A stretch of DNA of 64,000 nt from RGIG5612 sp964528825 (GCA_964528825.1 CAZGVB010000006.1:10210-74209), one strand, 5' to 3'. Positions 1 through 8,525 are shown, counted from the first letter of the stretch. The notes: generated by a model from the letters alone, not told the origin. Numbers and translations: made by a program.

Positions 1-803
1 GTACCTGCCTCGAACTTGTGCGGAAGCTGCGCAAATGTAGCTTCCTCCCTTGTGACGTATTCGATCATCTCACCGCCTACCAAAAACGGCGGCATGGACT
101 CCAGAAGCTCTCTCTTGCCATACAGCACCCCGATACCCATAGGTGCTAACATCTTGTGTCCCGAAAATGCGAAAAAGTCCGCATCCATCTGTGTGACATC
201 CACTGCCATATGAGGAACCGACTGTGCGCCGTCAACCACAATGACCGCGCCGTTCTTGTGTGCGATATCGGCTATATGCTTTATGGGCTTTGGCTGCCCG
301 AGCACATTTGAGACCTGCGCTATAGCAACAATCCTTGTACGAGGATTTATCTTTTTAAGCTCCTCCTCGCTATATGTGCCGTCCTCATCGCATTCAAGCC
401 AGACAAGCCTTGCACCCTTCTTTTTTGCGACCATCTGCCATGGCAGCATATTGCTGTGATGCTCGGAGATCGCTATAGCTATCTCGTCTCCTTCAGTAAC
501 ATTGCTAAGGGCGTAGCTATATGCGACAAGGTTCAATGCCTCAGATGCATTGCGTGTAAATATGATCTCAGATGCATCCTTTGCACCTATGAACTTTGCA
601 GTCTTCTCTCTTGCCCGCTCGTAGCTTTCCGTTGCCTTTACAGACCATTCATAAAGTCCGCGCAGGGGATTGGCATTTTCATTTTTGTAGAAATCATCTA
701 CAGCATCCAGCACGTACATAGGCTTTTGACTGGTTGCCGCATTGTCAAAATATATATATCTGCTGTCACCCAATATGGGAAAATCCATTTTAAAATCAAT
801 CAT
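1..803 (-). CDS. sufS: Cysteine desulfurase SufS, 3' part beyond the window edge
   Basis: The first 267 codons of a SufS-type PLP cysteine desulfurase are present; the rest lies left of base 1. SufS removes sulfur from cysteine as an enzyme persulfide and feeds it to the SufBCD scaffold. Visible landmarks are the N-terminal YFDNAATSQKP motif, the SEHHSN segment, VDGAQSVPH with the PLP-contacting aspartate, and the Schiff-base lysine in FSGHK. HKFEAGT follows near the edge. The active-site cysteine loop would be outside the window. The ATG at 801-803 lies inside the end of sufD, in an ATGATTGA overlap of 8 bp, so the genes are probably translationally coupled. The family call is secure. Confidence 0.95.
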   Translation of the reverse strand, partial: MIDFKMDFPILGDSRYIYFDNAATSQKPMYVLDAVDDFYKNENANPLRGLYEWSVKATESYERAREKTAKFIGAKDASEIIFTRNASEALNLVAYSYALSNVTEGDEIAIAISEHHSNMLPWQMVAKKKGARLVWLECDEDGTYSEEELKKINPRTRIVAIAQVSNVLGQPKPIKHIADIAHKNGAVIVVDGAQSVPHMAVDVTQMDADFFAFSGHKMLAPMGIGVLYGKRELLESMPPFLVGGEMIEYVTREEATFAQLPHKFEAG

Positions 804-2106
804 TTGAACCGAATGCCTCTCCGACGGCACATGTGATACGCTTTACTGTCTCTGTATCCGGGATCATATTGGCTATTGAAAGTATCTTGCCTTTGATCAT
901 CAATAGCTCGGCATATTCCTTGCTCATGCCCCTGCTTCCCAGATAGAACAATACATCCTTTGACAGATTGCCTATGGTCGCGCCGTGATGTCCTTCCACA
1001 TCATCCTCTTCGGTGAGGACAATAGGCACAGATCTGTTGGTAACAGACGGGCTGAGCACCAATACATCCTCTCTTTCCTCGCCCTTTGAGCCTTTCGAGC
1101 CTTTTCTGAAGTCTATCGTGCCCTTCAGGGTCTTCACGGCCCCATCCTTAAGCGCGCCCGCTGCATAAATATCGCTTAAGGTGTGCCTTCCTCTCTGAGC
1201 AGCCACGTAATTGATATCTAATATATTCTTCTGTGATACGAAATATCCGCACTTTATATTAAATGTGCTGCCTTCGCCGCATTGATCTGCATAACATCCA
1301 GTATATACTCTGCTGCCGCCAAGCAATATCTGTATGACATCCAGCCTTGAGTTCTTTCTGAGTACGGCTCCCATATCATCAAATGCCACTGTATCTCGCC
1401 CTAGCAGTTCCACATCTACAAGCTTTAAGTATGCTCCCTCCTCAAGGATTACCTTGGTCACATCGGCCATCAATGCACCTTTTGACATGCCCGAGGCATG
1501 CACTATGATCACCACTGCCTGTGAATCTCTTCCGACATGGATAATCCGCTGCGTGATATTTTCAGTATCCTCTTCAAGTGAATACTTGAGTATAACAGGC
1601 TCATTAAGCTTGCATTTTTCCGGTATCTTATAAATGACCGTCTCGGCTGCCTTATTATCTGCAAATTCCGTAAACTCTCCGCCGAGTGCTGTTGCAAATG
1701 CCTGCTCCTGATATATGGCATTCTTTCCCGCCATCACCGACTCGCGGCGTATGCCATCCGAAAATCCGTCTGCCCATTTGCCCGCATCCATGGTGTTCAT
1801 CGTCTCTTTGACAATCTTATCTATATTTATTTCGGCAAATGACTTGTCTGACATCTTGCATTTGCAGGTATCGGCACATGAAGGCTTTGGTGTAAACGAT
1901 TTTCCTGCAGCTGATGCATATTCGCCGGATCTGTTGCCATCTGCAGCCGCATTTTCATGATCTGAAGGCCCTACATTTTCTTTGTCATCAGCCGTATTTA
2001 ATATATGATCTGCTGACAGATCAGCCTTTGCATGGTTCACCTGCAGACGATTCCATGTAAGAGATGGAATATGATTAATGATAATGCTGTCCTTTGTCTC
2101 AGTCAT
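796..2106 (-). CDS. sufD: Fe-S assembly scaffold subunit SufD
   Basis: This 436-residue protein is the SufD half of the SufBC2D scaffold that builds and transfers Fe-S clusters in the cytoplasm. The C-terminal two thirds show the SufBD beta-helix pattern, including YTGCYADQ, SFNIKC-like stretches and GHHGATIG followed by the LFYLGSRGMSKEYAELLMIKG tail that corresponds to the SufB ending. The first 100 residues are less conserved and include a short charged stretch. Its ATG shares one base with the sufB stop (ATGA), and its own stop overlaps the sufS start, so it sits mid-operon with no room for a separate promoter. SufD was chosen over SufB because a full SufB lies immediately upstream. Confidence 0.93.
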   Translation of the reverse strand: MTETKDSIIINHIPSLTWNRLQVNHAKADLSADHILNTADDKENVGPSDHENAAADGNRSGEYASAAGKSFTPKPSCADTCKCKMSDKSFAEINIDKIVKETMNTMDAGKWADGFSDGIRRESVMAGKNAIYQEQAFATALGGEFTEFADNKAAETVIYKIPEKCKLNEPVILKYSLEEDTENITQRIIHVGRDSQAVVIIVHASGMSKGALMADVTKVILEEGAYLKLVDVELLGRDTVAFDDMGAVLRKNSRLDVIQILLGGSRVYTGCYADQCGEGSTFNIKCGYFVSQKNILDINYVAAQRGRHTLSDIYAAGALKDGAVKTLKGTIDFRKGSKGSKGEEREDVLVLSPSVTNRSVPIVLTEEDDVEGHHGATIGNLSKDVLFYLGSRGMSKEYAELLMIKGKILSIANMIPDTETVKRITCAVGEAFGSND

Positions 2107-3578
2107 CAGCTCATACTCCCTTCCATCTCAAGCTTGATAAGATTGTTCATCTCGGCGGCATATTCAAGCGGCAGCTCCTTGCTGACAGGATTGGCGAAGC
2201 CCGAGACTATCATGACTCTGGCCTCCTCCTCGGATATTCCTCTGCTCATAAGGTAGAACACGGCCTCCTCTGATATACTGCCTATCCTTGCCTCGTGACC
2301 TATGTCGCAATCATCGGTCCTGACATCGATCGTCGGAATGGTATCTGATCTTGAGATGTCATCAAGCATAAGTGTGGAGCAATCAACAGATGATCTTGAG
2401 CCATGAGCCGCAGGTCTTACCTCGATCGCACTTCTGAACGTGCCTATACCACCGTCCTTGGACAATGATTTTGAAGTAACTATAGAGGATGTGTTCCTGC
2501 CGAGATGCACCATCCTGCATCCTGTATCGAGATTCTGTCCCTTGCCCGAGAATGTAATGCTTGTATATTCGCAATCCGATCCGTCGCCCTTTAATATGGT
2601 CGTAGGATAAAGATATGATACATGTGACCCAAATGAGCCTGATACCCATTCCATCCTTGCACCCTCGTCGACGATCGCACGTTTGGTATTGAGATTGTAC
2701 ATATTCTTTGACCAATTCTCGATAGTCGAATAACGCAGACGGGCATTCTTCTTTACGAAAAGCTCGACGCAGCCCGCATGCAGATTGGCCACATTCCACT
2801 TAGGTGCAGAGCATCCCTCGATAAAATGAAGGTCTGCGCCCTCATCAACTATGATCAATGTATGCTCAAACTGTCCCGCGCCCTTGGCATTGAGTCTGAA
2901 ATATGACTGCAGTGGTATTTCTACCTTTACTCCCTTAGGAACATATACGAATGATCCTCCGGACCATACAGCACCATGAAGTGCAGCAAATTTGTGATCT
3001 GTAGGCGGCACAAGGCTCATGAAATATTCGCGGATCATATCTGCGAACTCACTCTTCATTGCGCTCTCGAGATCAGAATATACTACTCCCATCTCGGCCA
3101 CTTCACTTTGCAGGTTGTGATATACCAGCTCAGAATCGTATTGTGCTCCCACTCCGGCAAGATATTTCTTTTCCGCATCCGGTATGCCAAGCTTTTCAAA
3201 TGCTGTCTTTATATCCGATGGTACCTCTTCCCAGGATTTTTTCATATCCGTATTCGGCCTGATATATGTAATGATATTATTCATATCAAGGCCTTCGATG
3301 GGCGGTCCCCATGCCGGTATGGCTGTATTGTTGTATATATCAAGACACCGGAGTCTGAAATCTCTCATCCAGTCCGGATCATTCTTTTCTTTTGAGATCT
3401 GTTCAACTATATCCCTGCCAAGGCCCTCGGGCACCTTATACGCATCATTGCCGAATTCCCTAAAATCATATATGGATCTTTCGTTGCCTGAAGACTTTGT
3501 ATATAATGTCTCTTCACCGAGATCCGTATCAATAGCGGGATCATGGTTGATATTGCTGTCCCTTACAGTCTCACTCAT
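2106..3578 (-). CDS. sufB: Fe-S assembly scaffold protein SufB
   Basis: SufB forms the cluster-assembly surface of the SufBC2D complex. The protein carries the family landmarks: NIITYIRPNTDMKKSWEEVP near the N-terminus, LHGAVWSGGSFVYVPKGV, the TLIIVDEGADLHFIEGCSAP segment with the conserved cysteine, and the EARIGSISEEAVFYLMSRG ending. Several upstream in-frame starts exist (ATG at 3590 and TTG at 3611). I chose the ATG at 3576-3578 because GAAGG sits 5 bases upstream and it overlaps the sufC stop as ATGAGTGA, the same arrangement as sufD/sufS. That gives 490 residues, normal for the family. There is no sign of damage. Confidence 0.95.
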   Translation of the reverse strand: MSETVRDSNINHDPAIDTDLGEETLYTKSSGNERSIYDFREFGNDAYKVPEGLGRDIVEQISKEKNDPDWMRDFRLRCLDIYNNTAIPAWGPPIEGLDMNNIITYIRPNTDMKKSWEEVPSDIKTAFEKLGIPDAEKKYLAGVGAQYDSELVYHNLQSEVAEMGVVYSDLESAMKSEFADMIREYFMSLVPPTDHKFAALHGAVWSGGSFVYVPKGVKVEIPLQSYFRLNAKGAGQFEHTLIIVDEGADLHFIEGCSAPKWNVANLHAGCVELFVKKNARLRYSTIENWSKNMYNLNTKRAIVDEGARMEWVSGSFGSHVSYLYPTTILKGDGSDCEYTSITFSGKGQNLDTGCRMVHLGRNTSSIVTSKSLSKDGGIGTFRSAIEVRPAAHGSRSSVDCSTLMLDDISRSDTIPTIDVRTDDCDIGHEARIGSISEEAVFYLMSRGISEEEARVMIVSGFANPVSKELPLEYAAEMNNLIKLEMEGSMS

Positions 3579-4335
3579 CGGAGCCTTCATCCCCTTCTGT
3601 GAATCTTTCAAAGCCCTGTTCGCTGATGATATCTATCAGCTCGGGTCCGCCCGTAAGTACTATGCGTCCTTTAACGATAATATGCGTATAATCTACATTT
3701 AATGCTTCGAGTATCTTTGCATTATGCGTTATGATAAGCAACGCACCGTCACTGTTTTTCTGATATTCTTCTATTCCTCTGGATACTGTCCTTACGGCAT
3801 CCACGTCAAGTCCCGAATCAGTCTCATCGAGTATACAGAACCTGGGATTCAGCATGAGCATCTGAAGGATCTCGGCCTTCTTTTTCTCACCGCCCGAAAA
3901 TCCGACATTCAGATCCCTTTCCGCATATGACGGATCGATTCCCAATATCTCCATTGTCTTTTCAAGCTGCTTCTTGAATTGAAATATCTTGATCGGCTGA
4001 CCTGTCTTTTGTCTGATAGCATTTCTTATAAATGCCTCAAGTGAAAGTCCCGGTACCTCAAGCGGATTTTGGAAGGACATGAACATGCCCGCTCTCGCGC
4101 GCTTATCAACGCTCTCGTATGTGATATCCTGTCCGTCGAAAAAGATATGGCCGGAACGCACCTGATACATGGGATTGCCCATAAGGGTATTGCCGAGCGT
4201 GGATTTGCCCGCGCCGTTCGGTCCCATAAGCACATGTGTCTCACCCGGTGCTATCTTGATATTGATATTATGAAGGATATCTCCCTCTTCTATACCTACA
4301 GACAGATCATCTATCTCCAATAATGTATCTGACAT
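3571..4335 (-). CDS. sufC: Fe-S assembly ATPase SufC
   Basis: SufC is the ABC-type ATPase that drives conformational change in the SufBD scaffold; it has no membrane partner. In 254 residues it shows Walker A GPNGAGKST (about residues 38-46), a Q-loop in MSFQNPLE, the signature FSGGEKKKAE, Walker B CILDETDSGLD and the H-loop ITHN. The SufC-specific spacing and the DSGLDVDAV stretch separate it from transport ATPases. It is the first gene of sufCBDS and follows a good promoter at 4414-4442. AAAGG lies about 9 bases before the ATG. The absence of a sufA or sufE gene before it is normal for Clostridia, where sufU usually comes after sufS. Confidence 0.96.
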   Translation of the reverse strand: MSDTLLEIDDLSVGIEEGDILHNINIKIAPGETHVLMGPNGAGKSTLGNTLMGNPMYQVRSGHIFFDGQDITYESVDKRARAGMFMSFQNPLEVPGLSLEAFIRNAIRQKTGQPIKIFQFKKQLEKTMEILGIDPSYAERDLNVGFSGGEKKKAEILQMLMLNPRFCILDETDSGLDVDAVRTVSRGIEEYQKNSDGALLIITHNAKILEALNVDYTHIIVKGRIVLTGGPELIDIISEQGFERFTEGDEGSDE

Positions 4336-4413
4336 TTATATAAGCCTTTCTTGTCTGACTCCATTGCAAGTCCTGATATATTTCCATGCCGCATAAATGG
4401 CATACTTCCTAGC

Positions 4414-4442
4414 ATTTTAACATTTGGGCCACTTTATGTCTA
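4414..4442 (-). promoter_or_regulatory. Predicted promoter of the suf operon with flanking repeats
   Basis: On the minus strand TAGACA (4437-4442) and TAAAAT (4414-4419) are separated by 17 bases and point at sufC about 80 bases downstream. The 10-bp word GGCATACTTC occurs on both sides of this promoter (4399-4408 and 4465-4474, plus-strand reading), and ATGCC/GGCAT arms at 4385-4402 form a small inverted repeat just downstream of the -10. These are possible operator sites for an Fe-S-responsive regulator; the regulator itself cannot be identified from the window. Confidence 0.6.
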
Positions 4443-4526
4443 TCTTTTAAAACATATGACGGGCGGCATACTTCTTTAGATTATGCTAAAATGCTTTCCA
4501 TTTTACTGATTTTTTCGTCACCGACT

Positions 4527-4554
4527 TTGACTTTCCGGTATTTCGTGTTATGAT
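4527..4554 (+). promoter_or_regulatory. Predicted promoter of tRNA-Gly
   Basis: TTGACT (4527-4532) and TATGAT (4549-4554) lie 16 bases apart, and TGT directly precedes the -10 giving an extended -10 motif. The predicted start falls within a few bases of the tRNA 5' end at 4563. Confidence 0.75.
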
Positions 4555-4562
4555 ATGAGCAT

Positions 4563-4633
4563 GCAGGCATAGTTCATTGGTAGAACACCAGCTTCCCAAG
4601 CTGGGGAGGCGGGTTCGATTCCCGTTGCCTGCT
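4563..4633 (+). tRNA. tRNA-Gly (anticodon CCC)
   Basis: A 71-base cloverleaf can be folded by eye. The acceptor arm GCAGGCA pairs with TGCCTGC, the D arm is GTTC/GAAC, the anticodon stem CCAGC/GCTGG encloses loop TTCCCAA with anticodon CCC, and the T arm CGGGT/TTCGATTC pattern is standard. The discriminator base is T and no CCA is encoded. A run of T bases follows directly. It is a stand-alone gene on the plus strand between two minus-strand units. Confidence 0.93.
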
Positions 4634-4684
4634 CTTTTTATTTTGAAGATCCGTCCAGCGGCCGCATGGCACAGCCCGCAATCT

Positions 4685-5545
4685 TCAGATGCCTATTTCT
4701 TTTTTATAATCTGCAAAAAGGCTGTCCTGAAGCTGCTTAAGCAGCTGACTGTCCCTTCCTCCTACGCTCTTGCCGTCTACATTGTCCACGCCTGCACAAA
4801 ACATTCCCGAACAGCTTACGATGATCTCATCGGCTTCAAGAAGCTCCTCCAATGTGAAAGCTTTTTCCTTTACAGGTATTCCAAGCTCACCGCATTTTTT
4901 TATAAGGTTGGCAAGGCCTATGCCCGGCAATATAAATCTGTCTCTCGGATGTGTGATGAATGTACCGTCCTTTAATATGGATACATTATTATGCGCGCAT
5001 TCTGTCACGATACCTCCCGGTCTTAAAAAGATCGCCTCCTGTGCGCCGGCCTCCTTCGCCGCCTGAGATGCAAGCACATTTGCGAGCAGGTTCAATGTCT
5101 TTATATTACAATATTCGTATCGCCTGTCCTCGTATGTTATTACATTTATATGCTTATACGGCTCCAGCTTGCCGAAATCTGACAATACAACCCACAGATT
5201 CGGCATATTTTCTTCGGGAAATACATGTGCTCTTATACCGGAGCCTCTCGTGATCTGAAAATAGACCTGTATGGTCTCCTGTGCAGGATCTGCCAGCTTG
5301 ACAAGCTTATTTAACAGCTCCTTGAGTTCGTCCTTTGTAAATGAAGGCTCTATATGCACCAATGCCATGCTTGAAAAGAATCTGTCAACATGCGCGTCAA
5401 GGTCGTGTATTATGCCATTGCCTGCTATCGTGGCATCATAAACACCGTCTCCGAAGAAGCTTGCTCTGTCCGACAAAGGTATGGTCATATTCTCTATCTC
5501 ATCGTATTTGCCGTTATAATATGCAAGATTTTTATAATATTTCAT
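4685..5545 (-). CDS. Class IV aminotransferase, D-amino-acid transaminase-like
   Basis: This 286-residue protein belongs to the fold-type IV PLP aminotransferases (D-alanine, branched-chain and aminodeoxychorismate lyase families). The lysine in CNIKTLNLLANVLA is the expected Schiff-base residue. FQITRGSGIRAHVFP, with the basic Arg/His pair, resembles the carboxylate-binding trap of bacterial D-amino-acid transaminases, and EAIFLRPGGIVTE plus THPRDRFILPGI are family core motifs. It would interconvert D-alanine and D-glutamate with their keto acids, supplying cell-wall D-amino acids. BCAT is the main alternative; the length and the RxH pattern favour the D-amino-acid type. It is separated by 70 bases from metI upstream. 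Confidence 0.8.
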   Translation of the reverse strand: MKYYKNLAYYNGKYDEIENMTIPLSDRASFFGDGVYDATIAGNGIIHDLDAHVDRFFSSMALVHIEPSFTKDELKELLNKLVKLADPAQETIQVYFQITRGSGIRAHVFPEENMPNLWVVLSDFGKLEPYKHINVITYEDRRYEYCNIKTLNLLANVLASQAAKEAGAQEAIFLRPGGIVTECAHNNVSILKDGTFITHPRDRFILPGIGLANLIKKCGELGIPVKEKAFTLEELLEADEIIVSCSGMFCAGVDNVDGKSVGGRDSQLLKQLQDSLFADYKKEIGI

Positions 5546-5615
5546 ATCGCGTTCTAACTCTTCGCAGACCTTAGCGTAAATAACTGTGTCTGCTGTTCAT
5601 ATTTTTCAACATATA

Positions 5616-6317
5616 TCAGCGTTTAAGTCTTTTGTCTGATTTTATCGAGATCTTGGTACCTACAGACTGAAATACCTGAACGAGGATGACCAGCAATACA
5701 ACAGCCACTATCATTACACCGTATTTATATCTGTAATAGCCGTAATTGATCGCGATCTTTCCGAGACCGCCTCCGCCGACTATACCGCTCATCGCCGTAT
5801 AGCTGAGTATGGTCGTGATGGCAACGGTAAGATTGTTTATAAGCGACGGTATGCTCTCAGGTATCATCACCTTTACAGCTATCTGGAACGGAGATGCACC
5901 CATGCTCTGGGCCGCCTCTATAATATTCGGATTGACCTCTCTGAGGCTTCCTTCAACCAGTCTTGCGATAAAAGGAAATGCGGCTATGACCAGCGGAACT
6001 ATAGAAGGTGCCGTACCTACCGATGTGCCCATGATGATCCTTGTAAATGGTATCAATACAACAACAAGTATTACAAATGGCACAGACCTTAGTATATTGA
6101 TAACAACATTCAATATATTCATGATCCATGCAGGCAGCGGTCTGATGCCGTTCTTATCGCCCGTTACCAGCAATACTCCGAGCGGCAGTCCGATGACTGT
6201 ACCTGCTATCGTCGCGATCACGGTCACATATATCGTCTCCCAGATGGCAAACGGTATCTCTGTGAGCATGATATTCCATGCCTCTATCCATGTCTCTGCA
6301 TTAAATATATTTCCCAT
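5616..6317 (-). CDS. metI: Methionine ABC transporter permease MetI
   Basis: The 233-residue integral membrane protein has about five hydrophobic segments and the binding-protein-dependent permease loop EAAQSMGASPFQIAVKVMIP that docks with the ATPase. The pattern MSGIVGGGGLGKIAINYGYYRY near the C-terminus is characteristic of MetI. Two copies would form the membrane pore with MetN2 below and MetQ outside. A GTG at 6323 is possible, but the ATG at 6315-6317 is better spaced from GGAGGTG at the end of metN. It starts 2 bases after the metN stop, so the genes are coupled. Methionine is the most likely substrate because MetN carries a NIL domain. Confidence 0.92.
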   Translation of the reverse strand: MGNIFNAETWIEAWNIMLTEIPFAIWETIYVTVIATIAGTVIGLPLGVLLVTGDKNGIRPLPAWIMNILNVVINILRSVPFVILVVVLIPFTRIIMGTSVGTAPSIVPLVIAAFPFIARLVEGSLREVNPNIIEAAQSMGASPFQIAVKVMIPESIPSLINNLTVAITTILSYTAMSGIVGGGGLGKIAINYGYYRYKYGVMIVAVVLLVILVQVFQSVGTKISIKSDKRLKR

Positions 6318-6319
6318 GA

Positions 6320-7318
6320 TCACACCTCCTCCGCACTGATATCGGGTATCTTTCCAAGATACTCAAGTGTCTTTGCAAGTATCTCGTCTCCGCCCTCTAT
6401 CGCCAAAAGCATGTTGCCGTATGCCATATCTCCGACGCTCCTTGTGGATGCACCGAGAATGCTGGCCACTACTCCTATATCAAGAGCCATGGCAGCTATA
6501 AGCGGCTTTTGCGCGACTAAAGCGCCATTATATACAACACGTATAAGATGCTGTCCTTCCTTGCGTCCGACTACTGCCTCTACTCCGTCAGGGTAAACAA
6601 GATGCTTTGCCGCATCAGACCTTGGATGTGCGAATACCTCATTTACAGGTCCCATTTCAACGACCTGTCCGGCGTCTATTATCGCCACATGACTGCATAT
6701 CTCCTCAACGACACTCATCTGATGGGTGATGATGATAACAGTTATGCCCATTTCTTTGTTGATCTTTCTGATAAGCTCCAATATAGAATGGGTAGTCTTG
6801 GGATCCAGTGCACTCGTTGCCTCATCACACAGCAATACCTCAGGATCTGTCGCCAGGGCTCTCGCTATGGCGATCCTTTGCTGCTGACCACCCGAGAGCT
6901 GCGCCGGATATGCATTTGCCTTATCCGGCAGTCCTACGACCTCCAGCAGATGCGTCGCCCTTTTTATCGCATCCGCCTTGTTGATGCCCGCAAGCTCCAT
7001 AGGAAAACATATATTAGCAAGACAGGTGCGCTGCATCAGGAGATTGAAGCTCTGAAATATCATCGATACCTTGCGTCTTTTATTATTTAGTTCCTTTTGT
7101 GAAAGACTTCCCATATCGGTACCGTCAATGATCACGGCACCTTCACTTGGACGCTCAAGCATATTTATGCAGCGGACAAGTGTGCTCTTTCCCGCGCCGC
7201 TCATGCCGATAATGCCGAATATATCGCCGTCATTGACCTTAAGGCTTACATTTTTTAAAGCCTCCACCTCACCGTCAGATGTCTTGAACACCTTGCTGAT
7301 GTTTTGAAGTTCGATCAT
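6320..7318 (-). CDS. metN: Methionine ABC transporter ATPase MetN with NIL domain
   Basis: The first 240 residues form an ABC ATPase with Walker A GMSGAGKST, Q-loop IFQSFNLL, signature LSGGQQQR, Walker B VLLCDEATSALDP and H-loop ITHQM. Residues about 255-325 form the C-terminal NIL domain, the regulatory module that in E. coli MetN binds cytosolic methionine and shuts the transporter down. At 332 residues it has the normal length for the family. AAAGGAT lies 5 bases before its ATG. It follows metQ after an unusually long 352-base spacer that carries a terminator-like hairpin and a dispersed repeat, so its expression may be lower than that of metQ. Confidence 0.95.
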   Translation of the reverse strand: MIELQNISKVFKTSDGEVEALKNVSLKVNDGDIFGIIGMSGAGKSTLVRCINMLERPSEGAVIIDGTDMGSLSQKELNNKRRKVSMIFQSFNLLMQRTCLANICFPMELAGINKADAIKRATHLLEVVGLPDKANAYPAQLSGGQQQRIAIARALATDPEVLLCDEATSALDPKTTHSILELIRKINKEMGITVIIITHQMSVVEEICSHVAIIDAGQVVEMGPVNEVFAHPRSDAAKHLVYPDGVEAVVGRKEGQHLIRVVYNGALVAQKPLIAAMALDIGVVASILGASTRSVGDMAYGNMLLAIEGGDEILAKTLEYLGKIPDISAEEV

Positions 7319-7468
7319 ATTCTATCCTTTCATTGCCGATCAAAAAGACTTAAAACGGCAATTCGATCATTTAAAATTCATGCAACAAAAACAGATTGCT
7401 TTACATGCAATCTCCGGGTATTATCTCATTTATTTTAATGGTGTGCAACAGCTACTTTATACTGCCGT

Positions 7469-7558
7469 CACTGCCAGTATGCTCGTCCCTACGAAAGCCT
7501 CGCTATCATTTTTTGCAGCATGTCATCACACGCAGGGTGCAGGCTGAAATTTTGCTTT
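7469..7558 (+). repeat. Dispersed 90-bp repeat, copy A
   Basis: This stretch matches 47456-47545 in inverted orientation with about 10 mismatches over 90 bases by manual alignment. The core around 7494-7556 is nearly identical, including CCTCGCTATC, a T6 run and CGCAGGGTGCAGGCTGAAAT. Neither copy carries a convincing reading frame, and no clear terminal inverted repeats or target duplication were seen. It sits between metQ and metN. Confidence 0.8.
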
Positions 7559-7599
7559 AACATCGCTGCCATCGCTGTAGGGCATTAGCATAAATGCAA

Positions 7600-7632
7600 G
7601 ACAGCACCTCATCCTAAGATTAAGGTGCTGTC
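7600..7632 (-). terminator. Hairpin downstream of metQ
   Basis: GACAGCACCT (7600-7609) and AGGTGCTGTC (7623-7632) form a perfect 10-bp stem about 40 bases after the metQ stop. The minus-strand tail TTGCATTTATG is only moderately U-rich, so it may terminate partially or protect the metQ 3' end. Confidence 0.6.
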
Positions 7633-7670
7633 ATTTTGATATCAGATGTTATCAAATATCACAGGTCAGA

Positions 7671-8525
7671 TTATTTGATCGCATCAAGGCTTGTCTGCTT
7701 TCCTCCGTAAAGAGCCATCGGCTCGATATGAACTCCGCAAGCATTTACAAGATGTGTGCCGTTCTCTTCATTGAAGTTGTCAAGATAAGGAATGTGCTGG
7801 AAGTAGTTAGCATATACCTCTCCGCTTTCAACGACATTGTTCGGCTGAACATAATCGGAATATTCAAGTATCTCGAGTTTGATCTGCAGTTCGTCCAGTA
7901 TATCTGCGGCAACAGCGAGTATCTCTGCATGAGGTGAAGGTGATGCAGCAACCGAAATAGTAGTGCCAGCAAGAGCATCATAATCTACCGTAGCATCCTT
8001 TCCGTCGCCCGGGTCTGAAACAACCGAAATAACCGCACCGTCATATGTTTCTGTGATATAGTCGGCAACCTCTTGACTCTCAAGTGCGGCAACAAGGGCC
8101 TTCGTAGCATCGGTATCCGCATTGTCCTCATATACAGCCAATACATTCACATACTGTGATGCCGAATCTTCGATAAGAAGCGAATCCTCCACAGGATTCA
8201 TTCCGGCTCCTATGGCATAGTTGCTGTTGATGATAGCATAGTCAACATCCTCAAGTACATTCGGAATGTTTGCCGCCTCAACCTCCTGGAATTCGATATT
8301 ATATGGGTTCTCTTCGATATCTGCGATAGTTGCCGTGATTCCCGCATCCTCCTTAAGTGTAAGATATCCGTTTGCCTCAAGAAGCAGCAGTGCTCTCGCC
8401 TCATTTGTAGGATCGTTCGGAACCGCGATAGTAATAGTACTGCTTGAATTGCCGCATGCCGCAAGTGATGCGACCGATGCGAGTGCAGCAGCAAGTGTGA
8501 TCAAAGCTTTAGCTGTCTTTTTCAT
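7671..8525 (-). CDS. metQ: Circularly permuted MetQ-family methionine-binding lipoprotein
   Basis: This is the substrate-binding lipoprotein of the metQNI importer, but its two sequence halves are in swapped order. Residues 1-24 are a lipoprotein signal (SLAAC, Cys24 lipidated). Residues 30-169, starting TITIAVPNDPTNEARALL and including INSNYA, correspond to the normal C-terminal part of MetQ. Residues 170-187 form a Gly/Asp-rich linker. Residues 188-284, starting TTISVAASPSPHAEIL and including DYVQPN, NYFQHIPYLD and HIEPMALY, correspond to the normal N-terminal part, and the protein stops at SLDAIK where ordinary MetQ continues into the first block. All recognisable ligand-region motifs are kept, so it is probably functional. 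GAGGAG lies 6 bases before the ATG. No frameshift or gap is involved. Confidence 0.9.
   Translation of the reverse strand: MKKTAKALITLAAALASVASLAACGNSSSTITIAVPNDPTNEARALLLLEANGYLTLKEDAGITATIADIEENPYNIEFQEVEAANIPNVLEDVDYAIINSNYAIGAGMNPVEDSLLIEDSASQYVNVLAVYEDNADTDATKALVAALESQEVADYITETYDGAVISVVSDPGDGKDATVDYDALAGTTISVAASPSPHAEILAVAADILDELQIKLEILEYSDYVQPNNVVESGEVYANYFQHIPYLDNFNEENGTHLVNACGVHIEPMALYGGKQTSLDAIK

Larger units (their letters stand above)
7319..7670. other. Long spacer inside the metQ-metN-metI unit
   Basis: No coding sequence is supported here. From metQ toward metN it holds a strong hairpin (7600-7632), a 90-bp dispersed repeat (7469-7558) and a small 7-bp hairpin AGATTGC/GCAATCT at 7393-7413. 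A spacer of this size is unusual between metQ and metN, and the hairpins suggest attenuation or mRNA processing between the binding-protein and transporter cistrons. Confidence 0.6.
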
